In this document: piece by piece, positions 1 to 9,347 of the stretch
Position numbering within the stretch: the stretch's first letter is position 1
Layout of the letters: the number at the start of each line of letters is the position of its first letter
Origin: Noviherbaspirillum massiliense JC206
GTDB taxonomy: Bacteria; Pseudomonadota; Gammaproteobacteria; Burkholderiales; Burkholderiaceae_D
Reading direction: 5' to 3'
Assembly (NCBI RefSeq): GCF_000312045.1
Contig: NZ_HE978634.1
Location: 1,730,098 to 1,794,097 of the forward strand
DNA: 64,000 nucleotides
Translations under genes and position numbers: made by a program
Notes under the pieces: generated by a model
The model's input: only the letters and a program-made list of their open reading frames with translations
Told to the model about the DNA's origin: nothing
Database searches by the model: none

Positions 1-2752
1 GGCCTTCAGAAGCCGCTGGCGCGAAGAATTCGAGGGAGACCCGTCCCGTTCTCCGATTTACAAGGATATCGGCAACGGGATCGCCCCCGCCGGCATCGAA
101 TACTACCTGCCGCTGTTCTTCGAAGAAACCGCGACACTGTTCCAGTACCTGCCGCCGGATGCAATACTTGCTCTGGTCGGTGACATCGATGGTGCCATCC
201 GGCGCTTCTGGACCGATACCGAATCCCGCTACAAATTCCTGAAGGCTGACCGGGAACGCCCGCTGCTTCCCCCGGAAAACCTGTTCCTGACGGTGGATGA
301 TTTCTTCACCCTGGCCAAGCCGCATGGCAGATGGGTAATACAGCAGGGAGACACAGCATCCGAAATATCGGCGCCGATTCCCAATGTTGCCGTCAACCGC
401 CGCCTCGATGATCCGCTGACCAATCTGCGCGCCTACCTCCTGCAAACCGGCAAGCGCGTGATGATCTGCGCCGACTCGGCGGGTCGCCGCGAAACGCTGC
501 ACCAGTATTTCAGCGAATTCGGCCTTGCCCTGCAGCTGTGCGAGGACTACGCCGACTTCGCTACCGCATCGGCCAAGCTGATGCTCGGCGTCGCCCCGCT
601 TCATGCCGGCTTCGAACTCGGCGAATCGAACGGCAACCTCGCCTTCATTACCGAAACCGAACTCTATGCCGGGACCGGGCGCCGCGCCGGCCGGAGGAAG
701 CAGGAAGGCGCAACCCAGGTCGAGTCCATGGTGCGCGACCTGTCCGAGCTCAAGGTCGGCGATCCGGTGGTGCATGTCAACCATGGAATCGGCCGCTACA
801 TGGGACTGGTCAGCATGGACCTCGGCGCGGGCGAAACCGAGTTCCTGCACCTCGAGTACGCGAAGGAAACCAAGCTGTATGTGCCGGTCTCGCAACTGCA
901 CGTGATCTCCCGCTATTCCGGTGCCTCGCCGGAAGATGCACCCTTGCACGCACTCGGCTCCGGGCAATGGGAAAAGGCCAAGCGCAAGGCAGCCCAGCAG
1001 ATCCGCGACACGGCGGCCGAATTGCTCAACCTCTATGCCCGCCGCGCAGCGCGGCAAGGCCATGCCTTCCAGTATTCGGCACGTGACTACGAGACGTTCG
1101 CGGAAAGCTTCGGCTTCGAAGAAACGCCGGACCAGAGTGCTGCGATCAATGCCGTCATCAAGGACATGACCAGCGGCAAACCGATGGATCGCCTGATCTG
1201 CGGCGATGTCGGCTTCGGCAAGACCGAGGTCGCGCTGCGCGCCGCATTTGTCGCTGTCATGGGCGGCAAGCAGGTGGCGATCCTGGCGCCCACCACACTG
1301 CTGGCGGAACAGCATGCGCAAACCTTTGCCGACCGCTTTGCGGACTGGCCGGTAAGGATCGCCGAACTGTCGCGCTTCCGCACCGGCAAGGAAGTGACGC
1401 AGGCGATCAAGGGCCTGGCCGAAGGCACGATCGATATCGTGATCGGTACGCACAAGTTGCTGTCCGATGAAGTGAAGTTCGCCCGCCTCGGGCTGGTCAT
1501 TATCGACGAGGAGCACCGTTTCGGCGTGCGGCAGAAGGAGGCGCTGAAAGCCTTGCGCGCCGAAGTCGATGTGCTGACCCTGACCGCGACTCCGATTCCA
1601 CGTACGCTCGGCATGGCGCTCGAAGGCTTGCGCGACTTTTCGGTGATTGCAACCGCGCCGCAGAAGCGGCTCGCGATCAAGACCTTCGTGCGCCGGGAAG
1701 ATGATTCGGTGATCCGCGAAGCCTGCCTGCGCGAACTGAAGCGCGGCGGCCAGGTTTACTTCCTGCACAATGAAGTCGAGACCATCGAAAACCGCAAGGC
1801 GATGCTGGAAGCCCTGCTGCCCGAGGCGCGCATCGGCGTGGCGCACGGCCAGATGCATGAGCGCGAACTGGAAAAGGTGATGCGCGACTTCGTGTCGCAA
1901 CGTTTCAATATCCTGCTCTGCACTACCATCATCGAAACCGGCATCGACGTGCCGACCGCGAATACCATCATCATGCATCGTGCCGACAAGTTCGGCCTGG
2001 CGCAATTGCATCAGCTGCGCGGCCGGGTTGGCCGCTCGCACCACCAGGCCTACGCTTACCTGCTGGTGCACGATGTGCAGGGCTTGAGCAAGCAGGCCCA
2101 GCGCCGCCTTGAAGCGATCCAGCAGATGGAAGAACTCGGCAGCGGCTTCTACCTCGCGATGCATGACCTGGAAATCCGCGGCGCGGGTGAGGTGCTGGGA
2201 GAAAACCAGTCCGGCGAGATGCTGGAGGTCGGCTTCCAGCTGTATTCGGATATGTTGAATGAAGCGGTACGTGCCCTGAAGAATGGCAAGGAGCCGGATC
2301 TCGCTGCGCCCCTGTCGAGCACCACCGAGATCAATCTGCATGTTCCCGCCCTGCTGCCCAACGATTACTGCGGCGATGTGCATGAGCGCCTGTCGCTCTA
2401 CAAGCGGCTGGCCAATTGCGAAACGCAGGAAGCGATCGATGACTTGCAGGAGGAACTGGTCGACCGTTTCGGCAAGATGCCGGACGCCGTGCGGGCGTTG
2501 ATCGAGACCCACCGTCTGCGGATTGCAGCCAAACCGGTCGGCATCGTCAAGATCGATGCGCATGCCGAGGCGGCCTTGTTGCAGTTCGAACCGAATCCGC
2601 CGATCGATGCGATGCGCATCATCGAGCTGATCCAGAAGAACCGGCACATCAAGCTGAACGGACAGGACAAGCTGCGCATCACGGCCAACATGCCCGACCT
2701 GGCGGCGCGGGTATCGCAGGTGAAGGCGACTATCCGCTCGCTCGTATCTTAA
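1..2752 (+). CDS. mfd: Transcription-repair coupling factor Mfd (5' truncated by window edge)
   Basis: Last 916 codons of Mfd, the superfamily 2 DNA translocase that pushes RNA polymerase off lesions and recruits UvrA. The frame is open from base 2 with recognisable Mfd sequence (SRSPIYKDIGNGIAP), so the true start lies upstream of the window and the ATG at 293 is internal. Full-length homologues are about 1150 residues. In order: the end of the UvrB-like module; the CarD-like RNA polymerase-binding domain (VGDPVVHVNHGIGRYMG, near 755-805); Walker A (GDVGFGKTEVAL, near 1203); a DEEH box (IIDEEHRFG, near 1500); motif VI (QLRGRVGRS, near 2015); and the C-terminal regulatory domain. All helicase motifs are intact. 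It lies 28 bp before serB on the same strand. Confidence 0.97.
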   Translation, partial: AFRSRWREEFEGDPSRSPIYKDIGNGIAPAGIEYYLPLFFEETATLFQYLPPDAILALVGDIDGAIRRFWTDTESRYKFLKADRERPLLPPENLFLTVDDFFTLAKPHGRWVIQQGDTASEISAPIPNVAVNRRLDDPLTNLRAYLLQTGKRVMICADSAGRRETLHQYFSEFGLALQLCEDYADFATASAKLMLGVAPLHAGFELGESNGNLAFITETELYAGTGRRAGRRKQEGATQVESMVRDLSELKVGDPVVHVNHGIGRYMGLVSMDLGAGETEFLHLEYAKETKLYVPVSQLHVISRYSGASPEDAPLHALGSGQWEKAKRKAAQQIRDTAAELLNLYARRAARQGHAFQYSARDYETFAESFGFEETPDQSAAINAVIKDMTSGKPMDRLICGDVGFGKTEVALRAAFVAVMGGKQVAILAPTTLLAEQHAQTFADRFADWPVRIAELSRFRTGKEVTQAIKGLAEGTIDIVIGTHKLLSDEVKFARLGLVIIDEEHRFGVRQKEALKALRAEVDVLTLTATPIPRTLGMALEGLRDFSVIATAPQKRLAIKTFVRREDDSVIREACLRELKRGGQVYFLHNEVETIENRKAMLEALLPEARIGVAHGQMHERELEKVMRDFVSQRFNILLCTTIIETGIDVPTANTIIMHRADKFGLAQLHQLRGRVGRSHHQAYAYLLVHDVQGLSKQAQRRLEAIQQMEELGSGFYLAMHDLEIRGAGEVLGENQSGEMLEVGFQLYSDMLNEAVRALKNGKEPDLAAPLSSTTEINLHVPALLPNDYCGDVHERLSLYKRLANCETQEAIDDLQEELVDRFGKMPDAVRALIETHRLRIAAKPVGIVKIDAHAEAALLQFEPNPPIDAMRIIELIQKNRHIKLNGQDKLRITANMPDLAARVSQVKATIRSLVS

Positions 2753-2780
2753 TTTTTTTCATCAACTCCAACGAGACTGC

Positions 2781-3638
2781 ATGAGCAGCCCCAACATGAA
2801 TCTGATTCTCCAAGGCCAGCAAGCCGACAAGACAAGCGTGGAACGCATCGCCGCCCTCGCCGGTGCAAAGCGCATCACCCCCATCCACGCGCATGCCTGG
2901 CGCTGCGAAGGCGTGGAACACTCCGGCGCGCTCAAGGAAAGAGTCTATGCCGCCTGCTTCGAGGCGAAGATCGACGGCGCCTTCATCCAGCCTGGCCGCA
3001 GGCTGACGGATTTCGGCTTGGTTGCAATGGACATGGACTCCACGCTGATCACGATCGAATGCATCGATGAAATCGCGGATATGCAAGGCCTGAAGCCGCA
3101 AGTGGCGGAAATCACCGAGGCTGCGATGCGCGGTGAAATCGAATTCCGCGAAAGCCTGACGCGCCGGGTAGCCCTGTTGAAAGGCCTCGATGCCGGGGCC
3201 TTGCAGCGCGTTTACGACGAAAGACTGAAGCTTTCGCCGGGCGCCGAGACGATGCTGCACGCAGTGAAAGCAGCAGGCCTGAAAACCCTGCTCGTTTCCG
3301 GCGGCTTCACCTTTTTCACTGACAGGATGAAGGAAAGGCTGGGTCTGGATTACACCCACTCCAATGTGCTCGAGATCATTGAAGGCAAGCTGACCGGGCG
3401 CGTGCTCAACGGCATCGTCGATGCGGACGAAAAGAAAAATACGGTAGAGCGGGTCTGCGCCGAACTGGGCATTGCGCCATCACGGGCAATCGTGATGGGA
3501 GACGGCGCCAATGACTTGAAAATGATGGGAATCGCCGGCCTGTCAGTGGCTTTCCGTGCAAAGCCGGTTGTCAGGGCACAGGCGAATGTGGCCTTGAATT
3601 TCGTCGGGCTGGATGGCATCTTGCCATTGTTCGAATGA
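2781..3638 (+). CDS. serB: Phosphoserine phosphatase SerB
   Basis: Catalyses the last step of serine synthesis, O-phospho-L-serine to L-serine, in the cytoplasm. The 285-residue protein is a HAD-family phosphatase. Motif I is MDMDSTL, with the nucleophile Asp84 and general acid Asp86; motif II is LVSGGFTFF; motif IV is MGDGANDLKMM. About 80 residues precede the HAD core, as usual in proteobacterial SerB. ATG 2781 is chosen; a second in-frame ATG at 2796 is possible, and neither has a strong Shine-Dalgarno sequence. It lies 28 bp after mfd and may be co-transcribed with it. Confidence 0.97.
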   Translation: MSSPNMNLILQGQQADKTSVERIAALAGAKRITPIHAHAWRCEGVEHSGALKERVYAACFEAKIDGAFIQPGRRLTDFGLVAMDMDSTLITIECIDEIADMQGLKPQVAEITEAAMRGEIEFRESLTRRVALLKGLDAGALQRVYDERLKLSPGAETMLHAVKAAGLKTLLVSGGFTFFTDRMKERLGLDYTHSNVLEIIEGKLTGRVLNGIVDADEKKNTVERVCAELGIAPSRAIVMGDGANDLKMMGIAGLSVAFRAKPVVRAQANVALNFVGLDGILPLFE

Positions 3639-3678
3639 TCCATGCCATATGGCCTTTGGCCATGCAGAAGGAGCCGCA

Positions 3679-4041
3679 ATGTCTCAGGAAATCGTGTTCG
3701 ACAGCAATCTCCAGTCCACCAAGAATCTTGCCTGGTGGCTTTATCTCCTGCATGGCGCCAGCTTTCTGTTTTCGCTGGGCGCATTTTCCTGGATTCCGCT
3801 CATCATCAACTATGTGAAGCGTGATGACGCCGCCGGCACCTTTGTCTACAGCCATCACGGCTGGCAGATCCGGTCCTTCTGGTGGTACCTGTTCTGGATG
3901 GCACTCGGCGTGATCCTGTTCATGACAGTCATCGGCATCCCGCTCGCCTGGCTGGTATTTACCGCGGCCTGGGTGTGGAAAGCCTATCGCCTGATCAAGG
4001 GCTTCCTCTACCTGAACGACAACAAGCCCATGCCGACCTGA
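3679..4041 (+). CDS. Small membrane protein, DUF4870-like
   Basis: A 120-residue integral membrane protein of unknown function. It has three hydrophobic segments (around residues 18-45, 66-86 and 88-104), and the YSHHGWQIRSFWW stretch between the first and second resembles the DUF4870 pattern. ATG 3679 is preferred to an upstream in-frame ATG at 3613 because AAGGAG lies at 3669-3674, five bases before it, and the extra 22 residues look non-coding. It follows serB by 40 bp on the same strand and converges with metC. Confidence 0.85.
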   Translation: MSQEIVFDSNLQSTKNLAWWLYLLHGASFLFSLGAFSWIPLIINYVKRDDAAGTFVYSHHGWQIRSFWWYLFWMALGVILFMTVIGIPLAWLVFTAAWVWKAYRLIKGFLYLNDNKPMPT

Positions 4042-4060
4042 AGGAGGACGTTGCCTGCGC

Positions 4061-5242
4061 TTACAACACGGACAGCGCCTGCTCGATGTCGGCAATCAAA
4101 TCCAGCGGATCTTCCAGACCGATGTTGAAGCGCACGAGTTGTCCCTTGTCAGTCCAGTTCCTGCGCATTCCCTGAATTCGGTAAGGCACGCACAGGCTGT
4201 GCGCCCCGCCCCAGCTGAACCCGATCTTGAACAGCTTGAGGCTGTCGACGAAACGATCAGTCTGCTCTTCGGTATAGCGCTCGTCGAAGATCACGGAAAA
4301 CAGTCCGCCCGCGCCGCTGAAGTCGCGCCTCCATATCTCGTGGCCTGGACAGTCGGGCAAGGCCGGATGCAGCACGCGCGCGATCTCCGGCCGCTCCTTG
4401 AGCCATGTGGCGACCTTGCGGGCACCGGCATCATGTGCATCGAAACGCAGCTTCATGGTGGGCAGGCCGCGCAGTACGAGATAGGCGTCATCCGCCCCCA
4501 CCCCATACCCCATGCGCATGTGTGCCAGTTCCAGCCGATGGATCAAGTCCTTGTCACGGGTGATGACGGCACCCATCAACACATCCGATCCGCCGGACTG
4601 GTACTTGGTCAGGGCCTGCATCGAGATGTCGACACCATGCTCGAAGGCGCGAAACCCGAGCCCCGCCGACCAGGTATTATCGATCGCCACGTACACCTTT
4701 TGCCCTTGCACGCTTCTCGCTTGCGCCGCCCTGCAAATGGCGGGAATGTCCGGCACTTCCATGGATACCGATCCCGGCGCTTCGGTCCAGATCAGGCGTG
4801 TATTCGGCTGGATCAGTTCGGCGATGCCGGCACCGATCAGGGGATCGTACACTCGCGCGCTGATGCCGAAATCCTGCGACAGCCACTTCGCGAGTTCACG
4901 ATTGGGGTTGTACACATTGTCCGGGATCAGCAGGTCGTCGCCGGCCTTGAGCAGCGCAAAATCCACCATGGCAATCGCCGCCAATCCGCTGGGCGCCAGC
5001 AGGCAGTGATTTCCGCCCTCGATTTCGGCCAGACGCGCCTCCAGCGTGAAAGTAGTCGGCGTGCCATGCAATCCATAGGTATAAGCGCTCTTGTCCTGCC
5101 AGTTGCGCGAGCGCATGGCGGCCACATTCTTGAACAGCACTGTCGATGCATGATGAATGGCTACCGGCATGGCGGCAAAGCCTGCTGGCGCGGCGTAGTC
5201 GCTATGGATCAGCGCAGTCTGGATGGATTTGCGGTCAGTCAC
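4061..5242 (-). CDS. metC: Cystathionine beta-lyase (Cys/Met metabolism PLP enzyme)
   Basis: PLP-dependent lyase that converts cystathionine to homocysteine, pyruvate and ammonia in methionine synthesis. The 393-residue product shows the fold-type I pattern: YTYGLHGTPTTFTLE near the N terminus, a cofactor-binding stretch (LAPSGLAAIAMV), VAIDNTWSAGLGF and the lysine-containing QALTKYQSGGSDVLMG. I chose the GTG at 5242 (product begins VTDRKSIQTALIHSDY, as homologues do). An ATG at 5311 would add 23 residues of unlikely composition and overlap rimO. It lies 46 bp downstream of rimO on the same strand and is probably co-transcribed. A related gamma-lyase activity cannot be excluded from sequence alone. 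Confidence 0.92.
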   Translation of the reverse strand: MTDRKSIQTALIHSDYAAPAGFAAMPVAIHHASTVLFKNVAAMRSRNWQDKSAYTYGLHGTPTTFTLEARLAEIEGGNHCLLAPSGLAAIAMVDFALLKAGDDLLIPDNVYNPNRELAKWLSQDFGISARVYDPLIGAGIAELIQPNTRLIWTEAPGSVSMEVPDIPAICRAAQARSVQGQKVYVAIDNTWSAGLGFRAFEHGVDISMQALTKYQSGGSDVLMGAVITRDKDLIHRLELAHMRMGYGVGADDAYLVLRGLPTMKLRFDAHDAGARKVATWLKERPEIARVLHPALPDCPGHEIWRRDFSGAGGLFSVIFDERYTEEQTDRFVDSLKLFKIGFSWGGAHSLCVPYRIQGMRRNWTDKGQLVRFNIGLEDPLDLIADIEQALSVL

Positions 5243-5288
5243 GCGGTTCTCGCTTGGATGAATGCGCTCGCCGGGGGAAGGTTTGTCC

Positions 5289-6647
5289 TCAGGCTTCGGC
5301 CCAAAGGTCATGCTCGTCGGCCGCGGTCACCTGGACTTCGACAAACTCGCCGACCCGCAGTTTCCGGTGCGGCTCGTACGGCGGCTTGACATAGACCACG
5401 CCGTCGATTTCCGGCGCATCGGCCGCCGACCTTCCCACGCCGCCACTGGCATCGATCTCATCGATCAGCACGCGGATGGTCTTGCCTACCTTTGCCTGCT
5501 GGCGTCTTTTCGAAATCTCTTCCTGCAATTCCATGACGCGCGCCCGGCGTTCCTCGCGCACCTCTTCCGGCACCGGGTCCGGCAACTGATTGGCCGTCGC
5601 ACCTTCTACCGGCGAATAGGCGAAGCAGCCCAGCCGGTCGATCTCAGCTTCCTTCAGGAAGTCGAGCAGGTACTGGAATTCCTGTTCCGTCTCCCCGGGG
5701 AAGCCGGCGATGAAGGTGGAGCGGATCGTCAGGTCCGGGCACATCTTGCGCCATGCCTGGATGCGGTCGAGATTCTTCTCGCCATTGGCCGGACGCTTCA
5801 TCCGCTTCAGCACGTCCGGATGGGCATGCTGCAGCGGCACATCCAGGTACGGCACCACCGTTCCCGCATTCATCAGGGGAATCACTTCGTCGACATGCGG
5901 ATAGGGATAGACATAGTGCAGCCGTACCCAGGCGCCATACTGGGCCGCGAGCTCGCCCAGCGCAGCCACCAGCTGGGTCATGTGGGTCTTCACCGGCTTG
6001 CCGTTCCAGAAGCCGGTACGGAATTTCACATCCACGCCATAGGCGCTGGTGTCCTGCGAAATCACCAGCAATTCCTTCACGCCTGCCTTGAACAGGTTTT
6101 CCGCTTCCAGCATCACTTCCGCAATCGGGCGCGACACCAGATCGCCGCGCATCGACGGGATGATGCAGAAGCTGCAGCGATGGTTGCAGCCTTCGGAAAT
6201 CTTCAGGTAAGCGTAGTGCTTGGGTGTGAGCTTGATGCCTTGCGGCGGCACCAGGTCGATGAAGGGCTCGTGCGGCTTCGGCAAATGCCTGTGCACCGCG
6301 GACATCACTTCGCCGACTGCATGCGGACCCGTGACTTCGAGTACTTTGGGATGGACGCTTTGGATGATGTCGTTGCCGGCCGCATCCTTTTTCGCGCCAA
6401 GGCAGCCGGTGACGATGACCTTGCCGTTTTCATTCAGCGCTTCGCCGATCGCATCGAGCGACTCCTGCACAGCAGCATCGATGAAGCCGCAGGTATTGAC
6501 GATGACCAAGTCGGCGCCGTCGTAGGATTTGGCCGTCTCATAGCCTTCGGCACGCAGCTGGGTCAGGATCTGTTCCGAATCCACGAGTGCCTTCGGGCAG
6601 CCGAGCGAGACGAAACCGACTTTGGGAGATTGAGGAAGCTTGGACAT
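5289..6647 (-). CDS. rimO: Ribosomal protein S12 methylthiotransferase RimO
   Basis: Radical-SAM enzyme that adds a methylthio group to an aspartate of ribosomal protein S12. The 452 residues hold the N-terminal UPF0004 cluster cysteines (Cys17, Cys53, Cys82), the radical-SAM CxxxCxxC (Cys154, Cys158, Cys161 in [13 protein letters not shown]) and a C-terminal TRAM domain. Length and start ([17 protein letters not shown]) match the family. The start codon sits only three bases after the T-tract of the terminator that follows phaR, and no Shine-Dalgarno sequence is visible. Confidence 0.98.
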   Translation of the reverse strand: MSKLPQSPKVGFVSLGCPKALVDSEQILTQLRAEGYETAKSYDGADLVIVNTCGFIDAAVQESLDAIGEALNENGKVIVTGCLGAKKDAAGNDIIQSVHPKVLEVTGPHAVGEVMSAVHRHLPKPHEPFIDLVPPQGIKLTPKHYAYLKISEGCNHRCSFCIIPSMRGDLVSRPIAEVMLEAENLFKAGVKELLVISQDTSAYGVDVKFRTGFWNGKPVKTHMTQLVAALGELAAQYGAWVRLHYVYPYPHVDEVIPLMNAGTVVPYLDVPLQHAHPDVLKRMKRPANGEKNLDRIQAWRKMCPDLTIRSTFIAGFPGETEQEFQYLLDFLKEAEIDRLGCFAYSPVEGATANQLPDPVPEEVREERRARVMELQEEISKRRQQAKVGKTIRVLIDEIDASGGVGRSAADAPEIDGVVYVKPPYEPHRKLRVGEFVEVQVTAADEHDLWAEA

Positions 6648-6650
6648 AAC

Positions 6651-6688
6651 AAAAAAGGGTACAAAGCGAATCCGCTATTGTACCCTTT
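6651..6688 (-). terminator. Intrinsic terminator after phaR, abutting the rimO start
   Basis: Perfect 11-bp inverted repeat, AAAGGGTACAA at 6654-6664 and TTGTACCCTTT at 6678-6688, with a 13-nt loop. Read on the minus strand, the stem is followed by a run of six T ending at 6651, a canonical rho-independent terminator about 50 nt after the phaR stop. The T-tract ends just before the rimO ATG at 6647. Confidence 0.85.
6677..6682 (-). promoter_or_regulatory. Possible -10 box for rimO inside the terminator stem
   Basis: On the minus strand this reads TACAAT, five of six matches to the consensus. A start about 7 nt downstream would fall in the hairpin loop, so transcripts would lack the 5' arm of the terminator and could enter rimO with a leader of about 25 nt. 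No good -35 box is visible at 16-18 bp spacing. Confidence 0.3.
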
Positions 6689-6740
6689 CATCGACTAGCC
6701 TTTGCCCGGTGCAAACCCGGCGCGGCTTGCTCTTATTGAA

Positions 6741-7298
6741 TCATTTCTTGTTCTTTTCGCCTGTCCCGAAGGGAAATGCGGTGAACATGTTCTTGGTCTG
6801 ATTCTGCATCTGTTCCTGCATCTGGATGAACAGGTTCTTCGATTGCTCGATATAGTTGCTCATCATGCCCTGCATCATCGGCCCTTGCACGTTCATGAAC
6901 TGCGTCCACATCTCCGGGCTGAAGGGCTTGCCTTCATAGAAACCCTTGGAGCTTTCGGCCAACTTGTTCTGGATGTCGATGAAGGCTTCGATATTTTTCT
7001 CCAGGTATGAACCCATCATGCCCTGCATTGCATGTCCGTAATAACGGATGATCTGGGACAAGGCATCGCTGGAGAACATCGGGGTGCCGTTCGCTTCTTC
7101 CTCGAGAATGATTTGCAAGAGAATGCTGCGCGTCAGGTTTTCATCCGTTTTGGCATCGACGACGGTGAATTCCTCCCTGTCCAATACCAGCTGCTTCACA
7201 TCGGCGAGAGTGATGTAGGAACTGGTCTGTGTGTCATAGAGGCGGCGGTTTGGATATTTCTTGATCAAGCGCTCCGAAACCTTTTTTGCACTATTCAT
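6741..7298 (-). CDS. phaR: Polyhydroxyalkanoate synthesis repressor PhaR
   Basis: DNA-binding repressor that also binds polyhydroxybutyrate and controls phasin and PHA genes. The 185-residue protein has the diagnostic N-terminal PHB/PHA accumulation regulator domain (RLIKKYPNRRLYDTQTSSYI), a second short domain (SYLEKNIEAFIDIQNKL) and a Met/Gln-rich C terminus. ATG 7298 is preferred; a GTG four codons upstream at 7310 is possible. It lies downstream of phaC on the same strand with a 279-bp gap, has its own -10 candidate and ends in a strong terminator. Confidence 0.95.
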   Translation of the reverse strand: MNSAKKVSERLIKKYPNRRLYDTQTSSYITLADVKQLVLDREEFTVVDAKTDENLTRSILLQIILEEEANGTPMFSSDALSQIIRYYGHAMQGMMGSYLEKNIEAFIDIQNKLAESSKGFYEGKPFSPEMWTQFMNVQGPMMQGMMSNYIEQSKNLFIQMQEQMQNQTKNMFTAFPFGTGEKNKK

Positions 7299-7349
7299 TG
7301 AATATTCCACATTTTGTATCGCAACAAGCTTTAGCCATGCGGCAGGAAA

Positions 7350-7384
7350 ACGAACAGACGTTCGTCAACTCATGTTCCATTATA
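7350..7384 (-). promoter_or_regulatory. Candidate phaR promoter with adjacent palindrome
   Basis: A perfect TATAAT lies on the minus strand at 7384-7379, 80 nt before the phaR ATG; no clear -35 is seen. Just downstream, 7350-7365 is a 6-4-6 palindrome (ACGAAC, AGAC, GTTCGT), placed where an autoregulatory operator would act. That PhaR binds it is only a guess. Confidence 0.4.
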
Positions 7385-7577
7385 GTGCGAAAAAACAAAG
7401 ATTTACGTCATGCTCATCAATTTGTCCGAGCATATTGCGACGCGGCAGACAGGGCCATGACTGCACTTATTTCAGCGCCGGGGCAGCTTCCGTACGCCAG
7501 CAGACAAGACTGCTCAAATGCCAGCAACCAGCCGTGTCAGCGCCGGAACCGCATCTGAGCGCAACACCGAATTCCTG

Positions 7578-9296
7578 CTAAGCCGCCTTCACCCTGACAT
7601 AGCGTCCAGGCGCGGGCTCGATGGCCTTGTATTGGCTGTTGCCATAATTCCTGGGCGCCTCGACTTGCCGGCCTGCATGCTTGGCCAGGAATTTTGCCCA
7701 TTCCTCCCACCAGCTGCCCGGATGCTCGGTTGCCCCGCTCATCCATTCCTGCGCGGAGGCAGGCGTCTTGTCATTGACCCAATAACTGCGTTTCTTCTTC
7801 GCCGGCGGATTGATCACGCCAGCGATATGCCCGGATGCGCCGAGCACGAAGCGGTTGTTCCTTTTCTTTTTGGGATTGAGCAGCTGTGTTGACTCGTACG
7901 CAGAAGTCCATGGCACGATATGGTCTTCCCGCGACCCGTAAACGAATGTCGGCACATTGATCTTCGACAGGTCGATCTTCTCCCCTGCAACCGTCGCCTT
8001 TCCCGGTTCCTTCAGATTGTTTTCGAGATAGGTGTTGCGCAGGTACCAGCAGAACATCGGGCCCGGGAGATTGGTGCCGTCGGCATTCCAGTAGAGCAAA
8101 TCGAATGCCGGAGGTGGTTCCCCCTTCAGGTAATTCGAGCTCACGTAATTCCAGACGAGGTCATTGGCACGCAGGCTGGAAAAGGCGCAGTTGAAGTCCC
8201 GCCCCGGCATCAGCCCGCCCTGCCCGATCGTCTGTTCACGCAATGCCACCTGTGCCTCGTCGATATAGACATCGAGAACGCCGGTGTCCCCGAAATCCAG
8301 CAAGGTGGTCAGCAAGGTCAGGCTTTCTACCGGCTTCTCGCCGTGGGCAAAAGGAATCGCCAGGGCAGTGGCCAGGAGCGTGCCGCCGACGCAGAACCCG
8401 AGAGTATTGATCTGCTCCTGCCCCGTCACCTCGCGCGCCACCTCGATCGCCTTCATCACGCCTTCTGTTACGTAGTCATCCCATCCCAGGTGGCCCAGCG
8501 AGGCATCGGGATTGCACCAGGAAACCAGGAACACGGTGTGCCCCTGCTCCACTGCATAACGGACCAGCGAATTATCGGGCTGCAGGTCCAGGATGTAATA
8601 CTTGTTGATACAAGGCGGCACAATCAGCAACGGCCGCTCGAACACGGTTTTGGTTAGCGGCTTGTACTGGATGAGCTGGAACAACTCGTTCTCGAAGATC
8701 ACCGCGCCTTCAGTCGTGGCGACATTCCTGCCAACTTCGAATGCCGATTCATCGCTCTGCGAAATCCTGCCCTTCTGCATGTCTTGCAGCATGTGGGCAA
8801 TGCCTTTCGCCAGGCTCTTGCCATTGGTCTCGAGCATTTTCTGCTGCGCTTCCGGATTGGTGACCAGGAAATTGGCCGGCGACATGGCATCCACCAGTTG
8901 CTGCACGGCGAACCGCACCTTCTGCTTCGCTCTTGGGGGCATCTGCACCGCCTCGGCCATCTCCATCAGGTAGCGCGCATTGAGCAGGTAAGCAGCCGCA
9001 TTGAAGGCATACAGGCTATTCGCCTGCCACTCAGGTGCCGAAAAACGCTTATCCTTGATCTCCGGCGCCTTGGCGCTGACGAAATCCTGCCAGAGCGAGG
9101 AGAATCGCTGGATATAATCGTTCTGCAGTTTCAGAGCCTGGGTCGGGTCGAGCAATGCGCCGAAAGACTGGGTTGCCGAAGCTGCTGCATTTTCCGTGGA
9201 AGACTGCGCCTGTTGAAACCAGTTCTGCCAGATATTGGGATCGGTGAAAGGCAACATCCAGGATGGGGTGCCAGCTTGGGGGGGCGACATCTTCAT
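7578..9296 (-). CDS. phaC: Class I poly(3-hydroxybutyrate) synthase PhaC
   Basis: Polymerises 3-hydroxyacyl-CoA into PHA granules. The 572-residue product has the PhaC N-terminal domain (residues about 80-250) and an alpha/beta hydrolase core with the lipase-like box GFCVGG, whose Cys302 is the nucleophile. The catalytic Asp lies in GSREDHIVPW and the His in LGASGHIAGV. ATG 9296 is chosen because GGAG lies 8 nt upstream; ATGs at 9302 and 9290 are alternatives. phaR follows, but the acetoacetyl-CoA reductase gene phaB, often between them in relatives, is absent. Confidence 0.97.
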   Translation of the reverse strand: MKMSPPQAGTPSWMLPFTDPNIWQNWFQQAQSSTENAAASATQSFGALLDPTQALKLQNDYIQRFSSLWQDFVSAKAPEIKDKRFSAPEWQANSLYAFNAAAYLLNARYLMEMAEAVQMPPRAKQKVRFAVQQLVDAMSPANFLVTNPEAQQKMLETNGKSLAKGIAHMLQDMQKGRISQSDESAFEVGRNVATTEGAVIFENELFQLIQYKPLTKTVFERPLLIVPPCINKYYILDLQPDNSLVRYAVEQGHTVFLVSWCNPDASLGHLGWDDYVTEGVMKAIEVAREVTGQEQINTLGFCVGGTLLATALAIPFAHGEKPVESLTLLTTLLDFGDTGVLDVYIDEAQVALREQTIGQGGLMPGRDFNCAFSSLRANDLVWNYVSSNYLKGEPPPAFDLLYWNADGTNLPGPMFCWYLRNTYLENNLKEPGKATVAGEKIDLSKINVPTFVYGSREDHIVPWTSAYESTQLLNPKKKRNNRFVLGASGHIAGVINPPAKKKRSYWVNDKTPASAQEWMSGATEHPGSWWEEWAKFLAKHAGRQVEAPRNYGNSQYKAIEPAPGRYVRVKAA

Positions 9297-9347
9297 ATGC
9301 ATGTCTCCGTGGGAATGAAGAACCAGATTTTTCCGGACTCGAACTCT

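Noticed and set aside
293-2752. ATG 293 as the start of mfd
   Set aside because: The frame is open to base 2 and the upstream residues are typical Mfd, so 293 is internal.
5243-5311. Longer metC N terminus from ATG 5311
   Set aside because: The extra 23 residues look non-coding and overlap rimO; the GTG at 5242 matches family starts.
8784-9347. 262-codon plus-strand frame covering the antisense of phaC
   Set aside because: Only the part from 9348 has protein-like composition; the rest mirrors phaC.
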